From Diploptera punctata (lineage: Eukaryota; Arthropoda; Insecta; Blattodea; Blaberidae): 64,000 nucleotides of DNA. Each line of letters starts with the position of its first letter. The first letter of the stretch is position 1. A program made the position numbers and the translations under genes. The stretch spans positions 55,403-119,402 of the forward strand of contig JASPKZ010009915.1 in NCBI GenBank assembly GCA_030220185.1, read 5' to 3'. The notes under the pieces are model-generated. The model saw only the letters and a list, made by a program, of their open reading frames with translations. It searched no databases and had not been told where the DNA came from. Below are positions 22,690 through 34,530 of the stretch, one piece after another.

Positions 22690-24475
22690 ATTATTGTCTG
22701 CACATGTCTTGAAAATCTGGTTCTTCATCCGTGAGAGCGATATTTTATATTGCTAACAAATATTCATTGCTCAGACGAGATCTACGTTCCCGAATTTACG
22801 TACTTCATTAAGGAGAATAATTGTTCACATAGATAAGTGCAGCACAACATTTTGGAACCAAATTGACGAAGATTAGGGTATTTTGAGATTGGAAATATTT
22901 CAAAAATGCATGTCCCATATAAACCTTCAAACCTACTTTTAAGAAGTAGATCATTTTTCATTTCTATAACTTCCATCTGTAAATGCGAATGCACACTTCG
23001 CACGTCAACAGACATTTGATTAACAAACAATAAACAATAATTTTCCATTTGTTGGAAATCTCTAAAATCGCTGACAATTAAATTCTATGTGTAGGTATTC
23101 TAATACAATGCTGTAAATTTGTAGATTTTGTTCTGTCACATTTGGGAGACATTTAAGAGAAGGAAAGTAGTACCGTACAGATTTTTTTCTAAAATTTGAG
23201 ATATCCACAGATCTAATATTGAAGTGAATGCTTTTACGTCTCCATATGCATCTACTATATTTTTTTGTTTTCCCTGCAAATGGGTATTTAATTGGTTCAG
23301 ATGTTCACAAATATCGGTCATAAATGCAAGGTCATTTAACCAGCCTTCGTCTTCTAACTCGGGAATAGGCAAACCCTGTATTCGAGTGAATTCAGCAATT
23401 ACCTCACGAAGTTCGAAGAATCTGTGTAGCATCCGACCCCGGCTCAGCCACCTGACTTCAGTGTAGTAAATTAAATCTTCATAATTTTCACCCATAACTT
23501 TCAAAATTTTTCGGAACTGACGATGTTTCAGAGCTTTGGATTTTATTTTATTTATTGTTTTTACGACACTATTCATGATGCTATTCATATTCAGAACTTT
23601 CGTACACAAAGCCTCCTGATGGATAATGCAATGAAAATAACACACAATCTCATTTATACGAAAATCTCATGTAAATATTCCCTTAGTCTACCGACAAAAC
23701 CTCTGGTTTTCAGCAATCATAGCTGGAGCGCCATCTGTTGCAATGGACACTAATTTTATCCAGTCCAATTTCTTATTTGTAATCATAGTATTAACAGCGG
23801 TAAAAAAATCTCTCTCCTGTTGTATGTCCGGCAAGTGGTATTAAACCAGAAAACACTCAGAGACTGTTAACTCCTGATTCACACCACGAACAAACACGGC
23901 TAATTGTGCGGTATCACCTATATCGCAACTTTCGTCCAAAGCTGTTGAAAAATGTTCAAATTCTTTTAATTGCACTGATAATTTTTTATCGATATATTTT
24001 GATATGTCCTCTACTCTTGTTACAATAGTGCGCTTGGGCAAACTCACTTTCTCAAAATGTATTTTTTCATGGGGACATATAACATCAGCTAACATTAACA
24101 CACGCTTTTTCACTAATTCACTATCTGAAAAAGGTTTCACAGCTCTAAAAATCTCCCATGCTACACAATAACTGGCTATGAACACTTTATTTGCCATTTC
24201 ATCTTCGTCTAGTTCGGCCTCTTCTTCACTTTGTTTATAATAAGTGCCTTTTAATTCTTGTAATAATACCGCTCCTTCCTTTCCATCCCCGCAAACTTAT
24301 GATAATCTTTGTGATTCAACTGATAATGGAGTCTAACGTTTCCCTTAAATACGCCTCATAACGTTTTGAAACACAGGAGACAGGTGTCATTTTCTCCACT
24401 TGTAACACAGAAAAACTCTTCTTCCCATTCTACTTTATATTTACGCTAATTTGAAGAGGTCGAAGGTTTTGAGAA
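22690..24475 (-). pseudogene. hAT-superfamily transposase relic with BED-type zinc finger
   Basis: Minus strand, in order: MSFSKPSTSS, then KVEWEEEFFCV and TCLLCFKT followed by His residues (BED-type zinc finger, about 24470-24290); then KMANKVFIASY and HFSTALDESCDIGDTAQLA (24197-23841); VSIATDGAPAMIAE, the conserved DGAP block (about 23730); CIIHQEALC and YTEVRWLSRGRMLHRF (23645-23136); and CEQLFSLMK with SRLSNEYLLAI and TDEEPDF, the C-terminal dimerisation region (to about 22690). This order is that of Charlie-like hAT transposases and of the host proteins derived from them. Frameshifts and stops near 24200, 23830, 23650 and 23050 show it is inactive. hAT terminal repeats or 8-bp target duplications were not found. 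Confidence 0.88.
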
Positions 24476-25227
24476 AGACATTGTAAATCCGCCACAGCTT
24501 GTTTACAGTTTTGAAGTACAGGTCTGCTTAGTTACGTCCGCACGGCACTATAACCTGGTCGAGACTGCGACTCAAATTCAGTCGCGACACAGCGATTGCC
24601 CTTCTATGTTTTAAATTATAACAGATACTAAATTTCCGATTGCAATGCATATGTAGGGTGTATTAGAATGAAAGAACCTCCTTCCCAAATCTACTTCGAT
24701 TACTATTATTATTATTGTTATTACTATTGTTCTTATTATTATTATTATAATTATTTTTATTAGGCTGTAATCACCATCACTCCTATTATGAATATCATTA
24801 TTAAGGTTATTATCATTATGTAATTATTACTGTTGTTATTATTGTAATTGGATGAAGTTATGCATCAAAAGGCTATGCGAAATTATGTGAATTTAGAGAA
24901 AAGTATGATTAAAGTTAAAATTAATTTTCACTATTTATTCTAGAGCCACACTAACAATACTGAATTTTGCTACTTATTTTCTTGTTTCGCATTTATGCAT
25001 CAACTTTCTAAGAGGAGGGACATTTGGCGAACTGTGATGCAAAATGTAGATCAGGATTTATGAAGATCTGGTTCATAGACCGTTTGTTGTAAAACATAGA
25101 ATCTCTGATAGAACGTTTGTTGTAAAACATAGAATCTCTGATAGGACTGATGACGTCTATATTTTTTTAACAATAAGTATGGCTCGGAAGTTGAGGACCA
25201 ATACAATGTCTAAAAAATACCTTTAAA

Positions 25228-25273
<46 letters not shown>

Positions 25274-25977
25274 GTAAACTGAAAAAGGGGCGTTAAAAGG
25301 CAATTCAAATTAGATAATTTTAGTTTCAACTGCACTCTTAATGAATATAATAGAAAATATTGAAAAAGTTCAAATTTCCAGGGAAATGCAACATACATTG
25401 CGAAAAGAAAACTGATTATTGGAAATGCTTCTTCTTTTATACTTCACTTACTTATTTCATTTTTTAATTTAACTTACTTTGAAAAAGGAATTCTGTGTTC
25501 ATTAAAAATAGAGGTCTTGGAGAGTTTAGAACGAACGGTTTTTTCCAACCTAGAATGAATTCAGCAAACCCACAATGAACATCAGGCAGTCAGCAGGCTG
25601 GTTAAATATAAAGGGATATTTTCCGAGGGGTTAATAGTTTCTCGCGGAAAAAAAAGTATTCACGCTGAGAAAGGTCTTTGGAAAGTAAAACTAGATAGTA
25701 TTTTTAAAAGATGTTGGAATTGAGACTTTAATCAGCAAAGTCTTGATTTATACAAATGGTATAAATGTAGTCAAAGAAGGTAAAGTTACAAAAAAAGCCG
25801 TTAAGTCCTAAGAAAAAGGCTAAAAAGGACCAATAAATAAAAAAACGTCGAAAAAGGACAAATAAGGACAAATAAAATACACCGTTTTCTGACACACAGT
25901 GATCCAAAATATATATTATTAATTTGGTCCTCGTCTTCATACAAAACGAAAATGTATATTTCCTCAACTTCCGAGTT

Positions 25978-26047
<70 letters not shown>

Positions 26048-26509
26048 TAATAAGGCTATATTTAAATATTAGGCGCTAAAAGAGTGCGTACGCTTACTTC
26101 ATTATACAGTGCAACAGATTACATCAAAATCTCATTTTTAACAATAACATTTGGCCTGTTTATACATAACAACGTCCAGTTATCATCTAGCTGTAACTTA
26201 CGTCTGTCAGTGTTACATCATAAAAAATCAGCTATAGAAGTAAAAATCAAGTATAGTTTATTTAACTCACTCACAAAAATGTCCAATTCTCTCACTCACT
26301 ACTTTTTCTCTCTCTTCACTCTTGACTTACCTACCAAGAGACTCCTCACTGGTTCCTATAAGAATTATCGATCTGCCTTTTTTTCTCCACCATTTATGCC
26401 ATGTTTTCTGACAATCGCATTCTATGAAGCCATAAAGTTTCTATTATATGTGGTTAGCCATAAATATCCTGAAACATTGTGTAACTGAGTTGGTATATAT
26501 ATATATATA
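24476..26509. other. No gene; several simple repeats
   Basis: Contains a patchy ATT/TTA trinucleotide region (24700-24845), a 37-bp direct duplication (ACGTTTGTTGTAAAACATAG, 25078-25145), (TA)n at 25236-25269 and (ATA)n at 25980-26047. Frames in between show no known domain. Confidence 0.5.
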
Positions 26510-26660
26510 TATGGTATGATAAGAAAAATAAATGCCTGGACGGGATTCGAACCCGGATCTCTGATTCGCCTGGTGGTGTAATGGATATCACACTGAGGTA
26601 CAGACTCAGAGATCCGGGTTCGAATCCCGTCCAGGCATTTATTTTTCTTATCATACCATA
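26510..26660 (+). repeat. tRNA-like cassette inside perfect 55-bp inverted repeats
   Basis: Left arm 26510-26564 and right arm 26606-26660 are exact reverse complements, with a 41-bp loop. On the plus strand 26568-26639 folds by eye as a tRNA: 6-bp acceptor stem (GCCTGG with CCAGGC), T8-G9, D arm GTG ... CAC with AATGGAT, a perfect 5-bp anticodon stem CTGAG/CTCAG around GTACAGA, and T arm GGGTTCGAATCCC. The anticodon would be ACA, unusual for a working tRNA, and the first acceptor pair is mismatched. More likely a mobile, tRNA-derived sequence than a functional tRNA gene. Confidence 0.75.
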
Positions 26661-26714
26661 TTAAGCTTGCATTGCTCAATGTTAAAATATTTAATTATAA
26701 CATCGATAAAGCGT

Positions 26715-26955
26715 CACTGCTATAAAGTAAAAATGTTCTCTTTAATTTGCTTACTTGTTATAGTCAGCTACTAGATGACAGTGAAGACTGAGTTCTCGCG
26801 ACATCTAGTAATAATGAAGAATATAATACATATATAAGACAAATAAATGTCTGAATTGGATTCGCCTGGTGGTGTAATGGATATCACACTGAGGTACAGA
26901 CTCAGAGATCCGGGTTAGAATCCCGTCCAGGCATTTATTTTTCTTAACATACCAT
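26715..26955 (+). repeat. tRNA-like cassette, second copy, with conserved upstream 140 bp
   Basis: The tRNA-like core (26865-26935) is nearly identical to the first copy, apart from one change in the T loop (GGGTTAGAATCCC). Upstream, 26715-26850 (CTGCTATAAAGT, CTTTAATTTGCTTACTTGTT, ACATCTAGTAATAATGA) matches the region beside the minus-strand copy at 46415-46640. The 60 bp downstream (TTAAGCTTGCATTGCTCAAT) repeats the flank of copy 1 at 26660-26700. The core is bounded by AAATAAATG on the left and CATTTATTTTTCTTA on the right. Confidence 0.7.
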
Positions 26956-27195
26956 ATTAAGCTTGCATTGCTCAATGTTAAATATTTAATTATAACACAT
27001 ATATATATATATATATATTATTCAATGCCACCACTTGTATTTAGACATTCTAGCATTCTCCCCTAGCATGACGTTATTGTAACCCACTTCTGAAGTTGGG
27101 GCCCCTGGAAGGCGGAGTTACGCTGCCCGATGATTATGTAGGCGATGATAGTAATGCTGCGCCATGAGAGGTCTTAATCCTAAATTTAATGAATA

Positions 27196-27350
27196 TATTA
27201 ATAAAGATAATGAGCCAGATGATGTTCGGGTACTGTTTGGGCCTTGAAGATTCCTGGCATTTGTCTTAAAGGTGAGGAAAAACCCCGAAATACAATCACC
27301 CAGGAAACTTGTCTTGAACGGGAATCGAACCCGAGCCCGCTACGTAACAA
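27196..27350 (-). mobile_element. SINE family A fragment (tRNA-like head and first part of body)
   Basis: The minus strand carries GCGGGCTCGGGTTCGATTCC (box B), GTTTCCTGGGTGATTG and GGGTTTTTCCTCACC, then ACAAATGCCAGGAATC, matching the SINE at 57549. It ends in (TTTA)n at 27368-27400. Confidence 0.6.
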
Positions 27351-27759
27351 TACAAATATATATGTATGTATTTATTTATTTATTTATTTATTTGTTTATT
27401 TATACAGGATGATTCACGAATTATGTTTGCTACTGTTATGTGAAAACCATATATTTTATCATACGTTTGATACTTGACAGATTAATCGCAAAGTGTTGTG
27501 AGTATTCGGAGTCACTTAGGAAAGTTTTCAGTACATTTATTGAAAAGATACAACATTGACCACTGTTATTTTAAATGCAATCTTCTATTTTATTTTATAC
27601 GGAATAAAATATCTATTTATTAGCTTTACAATACCATTTGAATAATTGGTTATGCCATATTAGAACAGTTCTTACAGGATGTTGAATTGGCAGGTGCAGA
27701 CACAGACCGCTTTACACATGGGCTATGTAAAATACCTTATCCTATTACTAGAGGAACAG

Positions 27760-28805
27760 ATTTCTAATCGCCAAGTAGATGTTCAAAAGTTCCACCGTTA
27801 TTGTTTACGCATTCTCGAATACATTTCCAAAATAACTTTGTTAAGAGGACTAGTTGTTGAACTGAAATAGACTGGCATGCTTCCCTGATTTCATGTTGAA
27901 TATCGTCACAAGTGGTTGGTTCCGTGGCATAGACGCGTTTTTTTCACATATCCCCATGAGAATTTATCCAATAGGGTTAGATCGGGTGATCTTGGTGGCC
28001 AGTCATGAGGACCACTCTTACCAATCCATTCATTAGGGAAAGTCCAGTTAAGCACATGAACTGCTACATTACTGGAATGGACCGGCTGACCATCTTGCTG
28101 GAATCTCATCATCTGCCGTGTTTGTAAATCTACTTCTTCCAGTAGTTGAGGTAAATGGCGTCGAAAGAAAAGTGAATAGCTTCGTCCTGTTACACGAAAT
28201 ACGACCCTATCATGTAGTTACCTAGAATCCCGCAACACACAATCACTGACCACCTTTGTTGATAAGTAACATGTCGCACCCAGTGAGGATTATCCGCTGC
28301 CCTGTAATGCATGTTATGGCGGTTTACCTCACCACGATTGGTAAAAATAGCTTCATCTGAAAACAGTATGAATAATAACAGATCTTCGATACCTGGTCTT
28401 CGAATTCGCTCACAAAACTGCAATATAAGATTGAAATCAGGCCCATGCTGTTCTTGGGCTAAGGATATGTGATATTGGTGGAACACATATTTATGTAATA
28501 TGCGCCACGCAGACGCATGACTGATACCCGCCACTTCAGCAATATCATGGGTACTTACTGCCCCCAACACAAACACTACAATTGCTGCACTAGTAGCAAC
28601 TGCACGTCTTACGTAAGGTTTCTTGTCGATAATTCAATTTCTGAAGTTTTGGTCTGTCCTTCAAAACGTCACTGGTACAGGATGCCGTCTGTGAGGATAG
28701 CTCATACATTCTGCTCTCTTCTTATTCTTCATTATTGTGACATTCGTAAATAATAAGCAGCATGTCGACTTTTTCATTTCTTGTGTAGCTCAATTTCCAC
28801 TAAAT
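27760..28805 (-). pseudogene. mariner-like transposase relic (DUF4817-type N-terminus)
   Basis: Minus strand, N- to C-terminal: NEKVDMLLIYE (helix-turn-helix region, about 28795), AEVAGISHASAWRILHKY (second HTH), FILFSDEAIFTNRGEVNRHN with the first catalytic Asp, VRHVTYQQRWSVIVCCGILGN, FQQDGQPVHSS with the second Asp, and WPPRSPDLTLLDKFSWGYVK with the third. Asp in place of Glu at the third position puts it with mariner-type (DDD) rather than Tc1-type enzymes. Frameshifts near 28580 and 28150 and stops in the C-terminus show decay. The sequence at 27403 (ACAGGATGATTCACGAATTA) may be one transposon end; no matching opposite end was seen. Confidence 0.82.
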
Positions 28806-29573
28806 CGAATTCAAACATGTATGCATACAGGAGGAAGATACAATAGATGCGTACAGCTTGTAAACAACCACATGTTACAGCTCAGAGAGACCATGCGAGT
28901 CACTGCTGTACTTCCAGGGATGTTGTGTTAGTCTTTACCTAGTAGTGCGCTCGGTTTCTCGATAAACCACGGACAGGACACCTGCAACGTCTCCGACCAA
29001 ATAACCCAAAAACTCACTTCTGCTCTCCTTCTCCTCTCTCGCCGTTCTGAAACTACTGTACTGATGTACCGTCTTCGGGACTGATTGTACAGTACAGTGT
29101 TTCCTTCTGCTAAACAAACATGTGCAAACGGCAAGCTAATATGAACAACTCATCAGAAAGACATTGTACTGATGTAATGTACGTGTTTGTATGATAGTCT
29201 GTTTTATTTGTGTTATTTGTTTACATTATGTCTTACTTCTCCTCCTACTTCCCTTAACATGACTCGTGAATAAAACTTGAAACAGAATACAGTATTTAGA
29301 ACGTATTTCACAAGGGTAACGGTTATACCAAGTCGCTGAGTCCGTGAATGAAAGACGCAACATTCGGACGAGGCGCTAATACTAACCGGTAGCGGTAGAA
29401 GTAGCAGACGTCAACTTTCACACTTCTGTAACATGTTAACCAATAAAGATAGAAACCTTATTCCAACGGCAATGAATTTCTTCTTCAAGGACACTTCGAA
29501 CGGAAGAAATAAATGTGTCATAATATATTTAAAATAACAAAGTTTGGCGCCAAAGCTTAAAGACGAATAAACA
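28806..29573. other. No gene recognised
   Basis: Unassigned. Frames around 28930-29130 overlap each other and show no domain. Confidence 0.4.
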
Positions 29574-30320
29574 TCAAAATGTACTGAGCATCTCCGCATA
29601 GAGGTACATCAAACATCCAGATGTACTGAGCATCTCCGCATACAGGCACATCAAACATTCAGATGAACTGAGCATCTCCGCATACAGGCACATCAAACAT
29701 TCAGATGTACTGAGCATCTCCGCATACAGGCACATCAAACATTCAGATGTACTGAGCATCTCCGCATACAGGCACATCAAACATCCAGATGTACTGAGCA
29801 TCTCCGCATACAGGCACATCAAACATTCAGATGTACTGAGCATCTCCGCATACAGGCACATCAAACATTCAGATGTACTGAGCATCTCCGCATACAGGCA
29901 CATCAAACATCCAGATGTACTGAGCATCTCCGCATACAGGCACATCAAACATTCAGATGTACTGAGCATCTCCGCATACAGGCACATCAAACATCCAGAT
30001 GTACTGAGCATCTCCGCATACAGGCACATCAAACATCCAGATGTACTGAGCATCTCCGCATACACGCACATCAAACATTCAGATGTACTGAGCATCTCCG
30101 CATACGGGCACATCAAACATCCAGATGTACTGAGCATATCCGCATACAGGCACATCAAACATTTAGATGTACTGAGCATCTCCGCATACAGACACATCAA
30201 ACATTCAGATGTACTGAGCATCTCCGCATACAGGCACATCAAACATCCAGATGTACTGAGCATCTCCGCATACAGGCACATCAAACATTCAGATGTACTG
30301 AGCATCTCCGCACATCAAAC
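29574..30320. repeat. 42-bp minisatellite, ~17.5 copies
   Basis: The unit contains CATCTCCGCATACAGGCACA followed by TCAAACATTCAGATGTACTGAG. Units are about 95 percent identical; the commonest variant is CATCCAG for CATTCAG. Because 42 bp is 14 codons, all minus-strand units stay in one frame (MLSTSECLMCLYAE repeated). No promoter, start context or conserved flank supports a real protein. The first and last units are partly degraded. Confidence 0.95.
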
Positions 30321-30620
30321 ATTCAGATGTTACCACAATTCGTTTCACACTAATGTCCATAGTTTTCATATAATGAGAAAAATATGATTCGTCAATCGCC
30401 CTGTTTATAATTTATTTCTGCATCTCACCTATATTTTTTACTGTTCCTAGATATGCTGTTTGAATATACTTATTTCGTAAAAAATGTTCCTAATTATTTT
30501 GTGTAATATATTTCTACTTGCGACGATATATTTGGTATAATTCATAATTACTTGCGACCTCAGTTTGTTAGTTATATTTACTAGAATGTGTGTATATGTA
30601 GCATTTCAATATATTCTCAC
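30321..30620. other. No feature recognised
   Basis: AT-rich spacer between the minisatellite and the Penelope-like pair. Confidence 0.4.
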
Positions 30621-30631
30621 TATCTCCTAAT

Positions 30632-31088
30632 ATTAATATAAAATTATGGAATATTCACCTGAAAGGTCTGTCTCCTCAACTTAATTAATCATTTAACTGT
30701 AGCGCTTTCGGGACTTGTCCCACCATCGGCAGGATTCAAAACTGGTGTTTCACTGAAGATCTGGTAGAGGGGGTTGCATGTATTCGGTTCGTTTCCGTTT
30801 ATCAGGCTGTCGATGTTGTGAGCTGCTTTTATGATTTCCATCTCTTCGTGTTCGTTTATCTTCGCTGGATTATTTTCTCTGAGCATCACTGTTAGGATGC
30901 TTTCAATATTTAACATGCGATGTTCTTCATGGATAACGTTTTTCCATAGCTTGATTTCTCTTCTTCGTGAATGAAGTCTCGAAATTGTTCTTTGAATCTG
31001 GTGTTTAAAACTCCTGATTGTCCTTCCTGTATAAAAATTTGTTGCAGTCCTTACATGTCGGTTTATAAACTCCTTTGCTGTTAATTGC
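30632..31088 (-). pseudogene. Penelope-like element, inverted 5'-truncated copy (GIY-YIG end)
   Basis: The minus-strand frame 31090-30689 encodes the C-terminal endonuclease region of a Penelope-like element: TATNFYTGRTIRSF (degraded YIG motif), VIHEEHRMLNIE, LRENNPAKINEHEEMEIIKA and TPVLNPADGGTSPESATVK. It matches the end of the plus-strand copy ending at 32540, including 3' UTR as far as TTTTATATTAAT. It is truncated at the motif AACAGCAAAGGAGTTTATAA, and its truncated 5' end faces that of the plus-strand copy. Changes in the YIG region make it nonfunctional. Confidence 0.85.
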
Positions 31089-32605
31089 ATGTATGCTCCT
31101 AACTATAAAATTTCCAAATTAGTCGCTCAGAAAATGAAAAATGATGTGAAACTTGAAAATCGTTACATAATTAAGAACCCATTTGAACTAGCAGACAAAC
31201 TACAGCATTTAGAAATCAATAGGAATACTAAAATGACGTCATTCGACATAAAAAAACCTCTACACAAATATCCCGATAAAAGAAACAGCAAACATAATAA
31301 AACAAAAACTAACAGACAGTAAACTTGAAGATAAATATATCAATCAGTTAAATAAACTAATAACAACAATAAAGCAAAATTACTTCCAATTTAACAGTGA
31401 ATTATTTATTCAAGAAGACGGGATCCCGATGGGGAGTCCTACATCTGGAATAATGGCAGAAATCTTCCTACAAGAACTGGAAAATAAACATTTTGAGGAA
31501 CTAATACACAAATTCTACATAAACTAATAATACGATATGTCGATGACGTACTAGTAATATATGACAATGAAAACAGAAAAGAAAAAGAAATACTACAAGA
31601 CTCAAACAACATGCATGAAAAAATCACTTTCACTGAAGAAATAGAAGTTAATAACAGCATATACTACTTAGATTTTTCTATAACCATAAATCTACACAAC
31701 AATAAACTAGAAATCGGTATCTACCGGAAACCCACAAACAATGCTCTGGCCATAAACAAACATTCTACACACCCTTTTCAACAGAAAATTACTACATTTA
31801 ATAGCTTAGTCAGTAGAATGTTGAAACTCCCATTAAGCAAAGACAATTATATCCAAGAACTCTACTACATTAAGTATATGGCAAAAACCAATCGCTATAA
31901 TGAAGAATTCATAGATAAGCTCGTAAAAAAACAAAAAAGGAAGAACAACTTTACCAACATAACTAAACTAGAAAAAGAATCTGACAACAACAAGAAAACA
32001 TGGAAAACACTTACATACACAGGAAAAGAAACGACAAAATTAGCCAATGCACTAAAGAAAGTCGATAAAAACTTAAAAATAGAATACAGAACCAATAACA
32101 AAGTAAACAACATAATAAACAATAACATTGAAGAAAATAACATTTTCAACAGCAAAGGAGTTTATAAACTGACATGTAAGGACTGCAACAAATTTTATAT
32201 AGGAAGGACAAACAGGAGTTTCAACATCAGATTCAAAGAATATTTTCGAGACTTCATTCACGCAGAAGGGAAATCAAGCTATGCAAAACACGTTATCCAT
32301 GAAGGACATCGCATGTTAAATATTGAAAACACTCTAACAGTAATGCACAGAGAAAATAATCCAGCGAAGATAAACGTACTCGAAGAGATGGAAATCATAA
32401 AAGCAGCTCATAACAACGACAGCCTGATAAACGAAAACGAACCCAATACATGCAACCCCATCTACCAGATCTTCAGTGAAACACCAGTTTTGAATCCTGC
32501 CGATGATGGGACAAGTCCCGAAAGCGCTACAGTTAAATGATTAATTAAGTTGAGGAGACGGACCTTTCAGGTGAAAATTACATAATTTTATATTAATTTT
32601 GAATA
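31089..32605 (+). pseudogene. Penelope-like retroelement: reverse transcriptase plus GIY-YIG endonuclease
   Basis: Penelope-like elements couple an RT to a C-terminal GIY-YIG nuclease. Here the 5' part (31089-31610, several frames) gives ENRYIIKNPFELADKLQHLE, DGIPMGSPTSGIMAEIFLQ (RT motif) and RYVDDVLVIYDN with the catalytic Asp pair. The long frame 31611-32540 continues through FSITINLHNNKLEIGIYRKP to VYKLTCKDCNKFYIGRTNRS, the nuclease motif with the CxxC that marks this family, then HVIHEGHRMLNIE. The stop is at 32538-32540. Stops near 31320 and 31525 and the missing N-terminus make it inactive, but the last 309 codons are intact. Confidence 0.92.
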
Positions 32606-32669
32606 ATACCTCAACGGAACACATCATGAATCTTATAAAAGTTGATATCTCCTAATAATACTTACATCA

Positions 32670-33040
32670 TCAGCCTTATATATAAAATGTTGATTGTCGA
32701 CACTTAGTTGTTCGTTTTATTTGTCGTCAGAAGATTTAATTGAATGCTCTGGTACAAAATTGAATGCAGAGAAAATAAATGGATCTCCATGCTCTACTCC
32801 ATTGTGGGTTTCAATAGTATCTGCAAAGTATTTGGGTACGTGCACCCAATCACTTGTGCCACTTAGGCACTTTAAGATATGTCTAACCCTATAGGAATTC
32901 CAAATCTTGACCAAATACTATACAAATCTGCTTTCTAATCGAATCTTATGCCGTATTTGGAAGTCTAAGAGAACGTACATTGATATACTGTGCCATAATA
33001 CAACAACTATTTTAGAATCTGTCATACACTAAATATCGTA
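32670..33040 (-). pseudogene. Old LINE family 1 reverse-transcriptase fragment
   Basis: The minus strand encodes KYFADTIETHNGVEHGDP followed by FNFVPEHSI, a diverged form of the RT segment KQFSDTFEIQNGLKQGDA ... FNFVLEHAI present at 35390-35560 and 49150-49260. The upstream part corresponds to the region around 35600-35730. The catalytic ADD motif is not included. It starts immediately beside the Penelope-like pair. Confidence 0.7.
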
Positions 33041-34271
33041 GGCCTAGGCCTGTATCTTCTCTATAATGGGTTAGGTTATAAACTGCAAGCTAGTATTTAC
33101 AATGACTGATGAAATCTAGTAAGAAAATATTAGCTAAGTTGGTCGGAAATGGAGTTTCAATTCTGGACTTTCCGATATGTGTTAAATGTCAAATGAAAAT
33201 AATCAGAATTTATTATAAGGTAGTGTTCTTTTTATATTTTGGTTTATATGGAGGCCTATTTAAAGTTGTCTGGTAACTAACTGTAAGATTTCAGGAACCC
33301 TTAAATTCAATGACTATTAACTTAATATATTTACTTAACAACGGAATCCAGTTAATATCTCCTATATTTGTTCCTTCCTAATGACGTTTTTGCCAAGTAT
33401 TTCCTAAAAGTATTGAAAACATTTTTACCAGCATCCATTCCAGTTAGCAGACTTTTCATCTTCATCTCCTAGACTTTACTAATAGGACAATTGTGTAAAC
33501 TATGATGTACCTGATTGTGTAGTTGTCTTCATTCTCATTTTTACATCCCATTTTATAATATTTCAGCTTGTTTTATTTCCTTATGTGAAACCATGTTTCA
33601 CACTCATTGAGTAGTAAGACAAGAGTGTGCATTTATTAATTTAATCCTTGTCGTATTTATATATTAACTTATATTTTCTAATTTTCATTTGCAATCAAAT
33701 GGGTGGAATACGACCATAGAGCGTTCGCTAGAGGAGATATAAATTCTAGAGACGGAAGGGAACAACGAGTCCAATCCATGAAGCATGTGATGATGCTGAT
33801 GATGCCGATGATGATGATATTTAGGATATTTCATCAAAAACAATAAATGAAATGTTGGTACTTTATATCGTATAACTATGACTACATGAAGGTTAAAGTG
33901 TATAGTTCAGACACAGCTGGGCTGATAAATAGAGAGAAGGTGAGAAAATTATAGGGAGAAGGTATATCTATCGAGAGAAAGACGGATGGCCCCCGCGGCC
34001 TGTCATCATCCTCCTCGTCAGGTCTCATTGCCCTCGGGACTGCCACTCACACCCAGCTATGACACTTTGGGGACATTCCACGCCTTCATAACATCCCTTG
34101 CCTGCTCTCAAAACAACGCCATTAGCTATGCTACTCTCTTTATAACTTTCTGTCTTATTCTTTGTCTCTCTCTTTTTTTGTTACTTTCTTCAGAATAAAA
34201 TATCACACAAATCGATAAGATAGTGTAGGTAAAATGTATCATCTCTTACCTCCGCAATCATTAATGCAGAG
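33041..34271. other. No gene; (GAT)n patch at 33785-33820
   Basis: AT-rich sequence. A CGATGATGATGAT run near 33810, preceded by a short GA-rich stretch, could be a LINE tail but too little is left to say. Frames here lack known domains. Confidence 0.4.
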
Positions 34272-34530
34272 AATAAAAAATAATGGTTTTAAAAAATTAA
34301 AAACAACACGCCTTATTAGAAAACCGAACTAAAAAAAATGAAAAATAATTTTAATTTCCAACACGCTTGGGATAAATAATTTTACTATGAAAAGCGTGGG
34401 ATGCTCTTTATCAAATAATATATTTGATAATAAACAGATATTCGTAAAAATAGTCTCTAAGAAGAAAATGTAAAAATCATAAAAAGCACCCCACGCTTTT
34501 GATGGTAAAATTATTTCTCCCAAGCGTGTT

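Noticed and set aside
26565..26640. Functional tRNA gene
   Set aside because: The fold is tRNA-like, but the implied ACA anticodon, the mismatched first acceptor pair, the embedding in a palindrome and the presence of degenerate dispersed copies point to a mobile tRNA-derived sequence.
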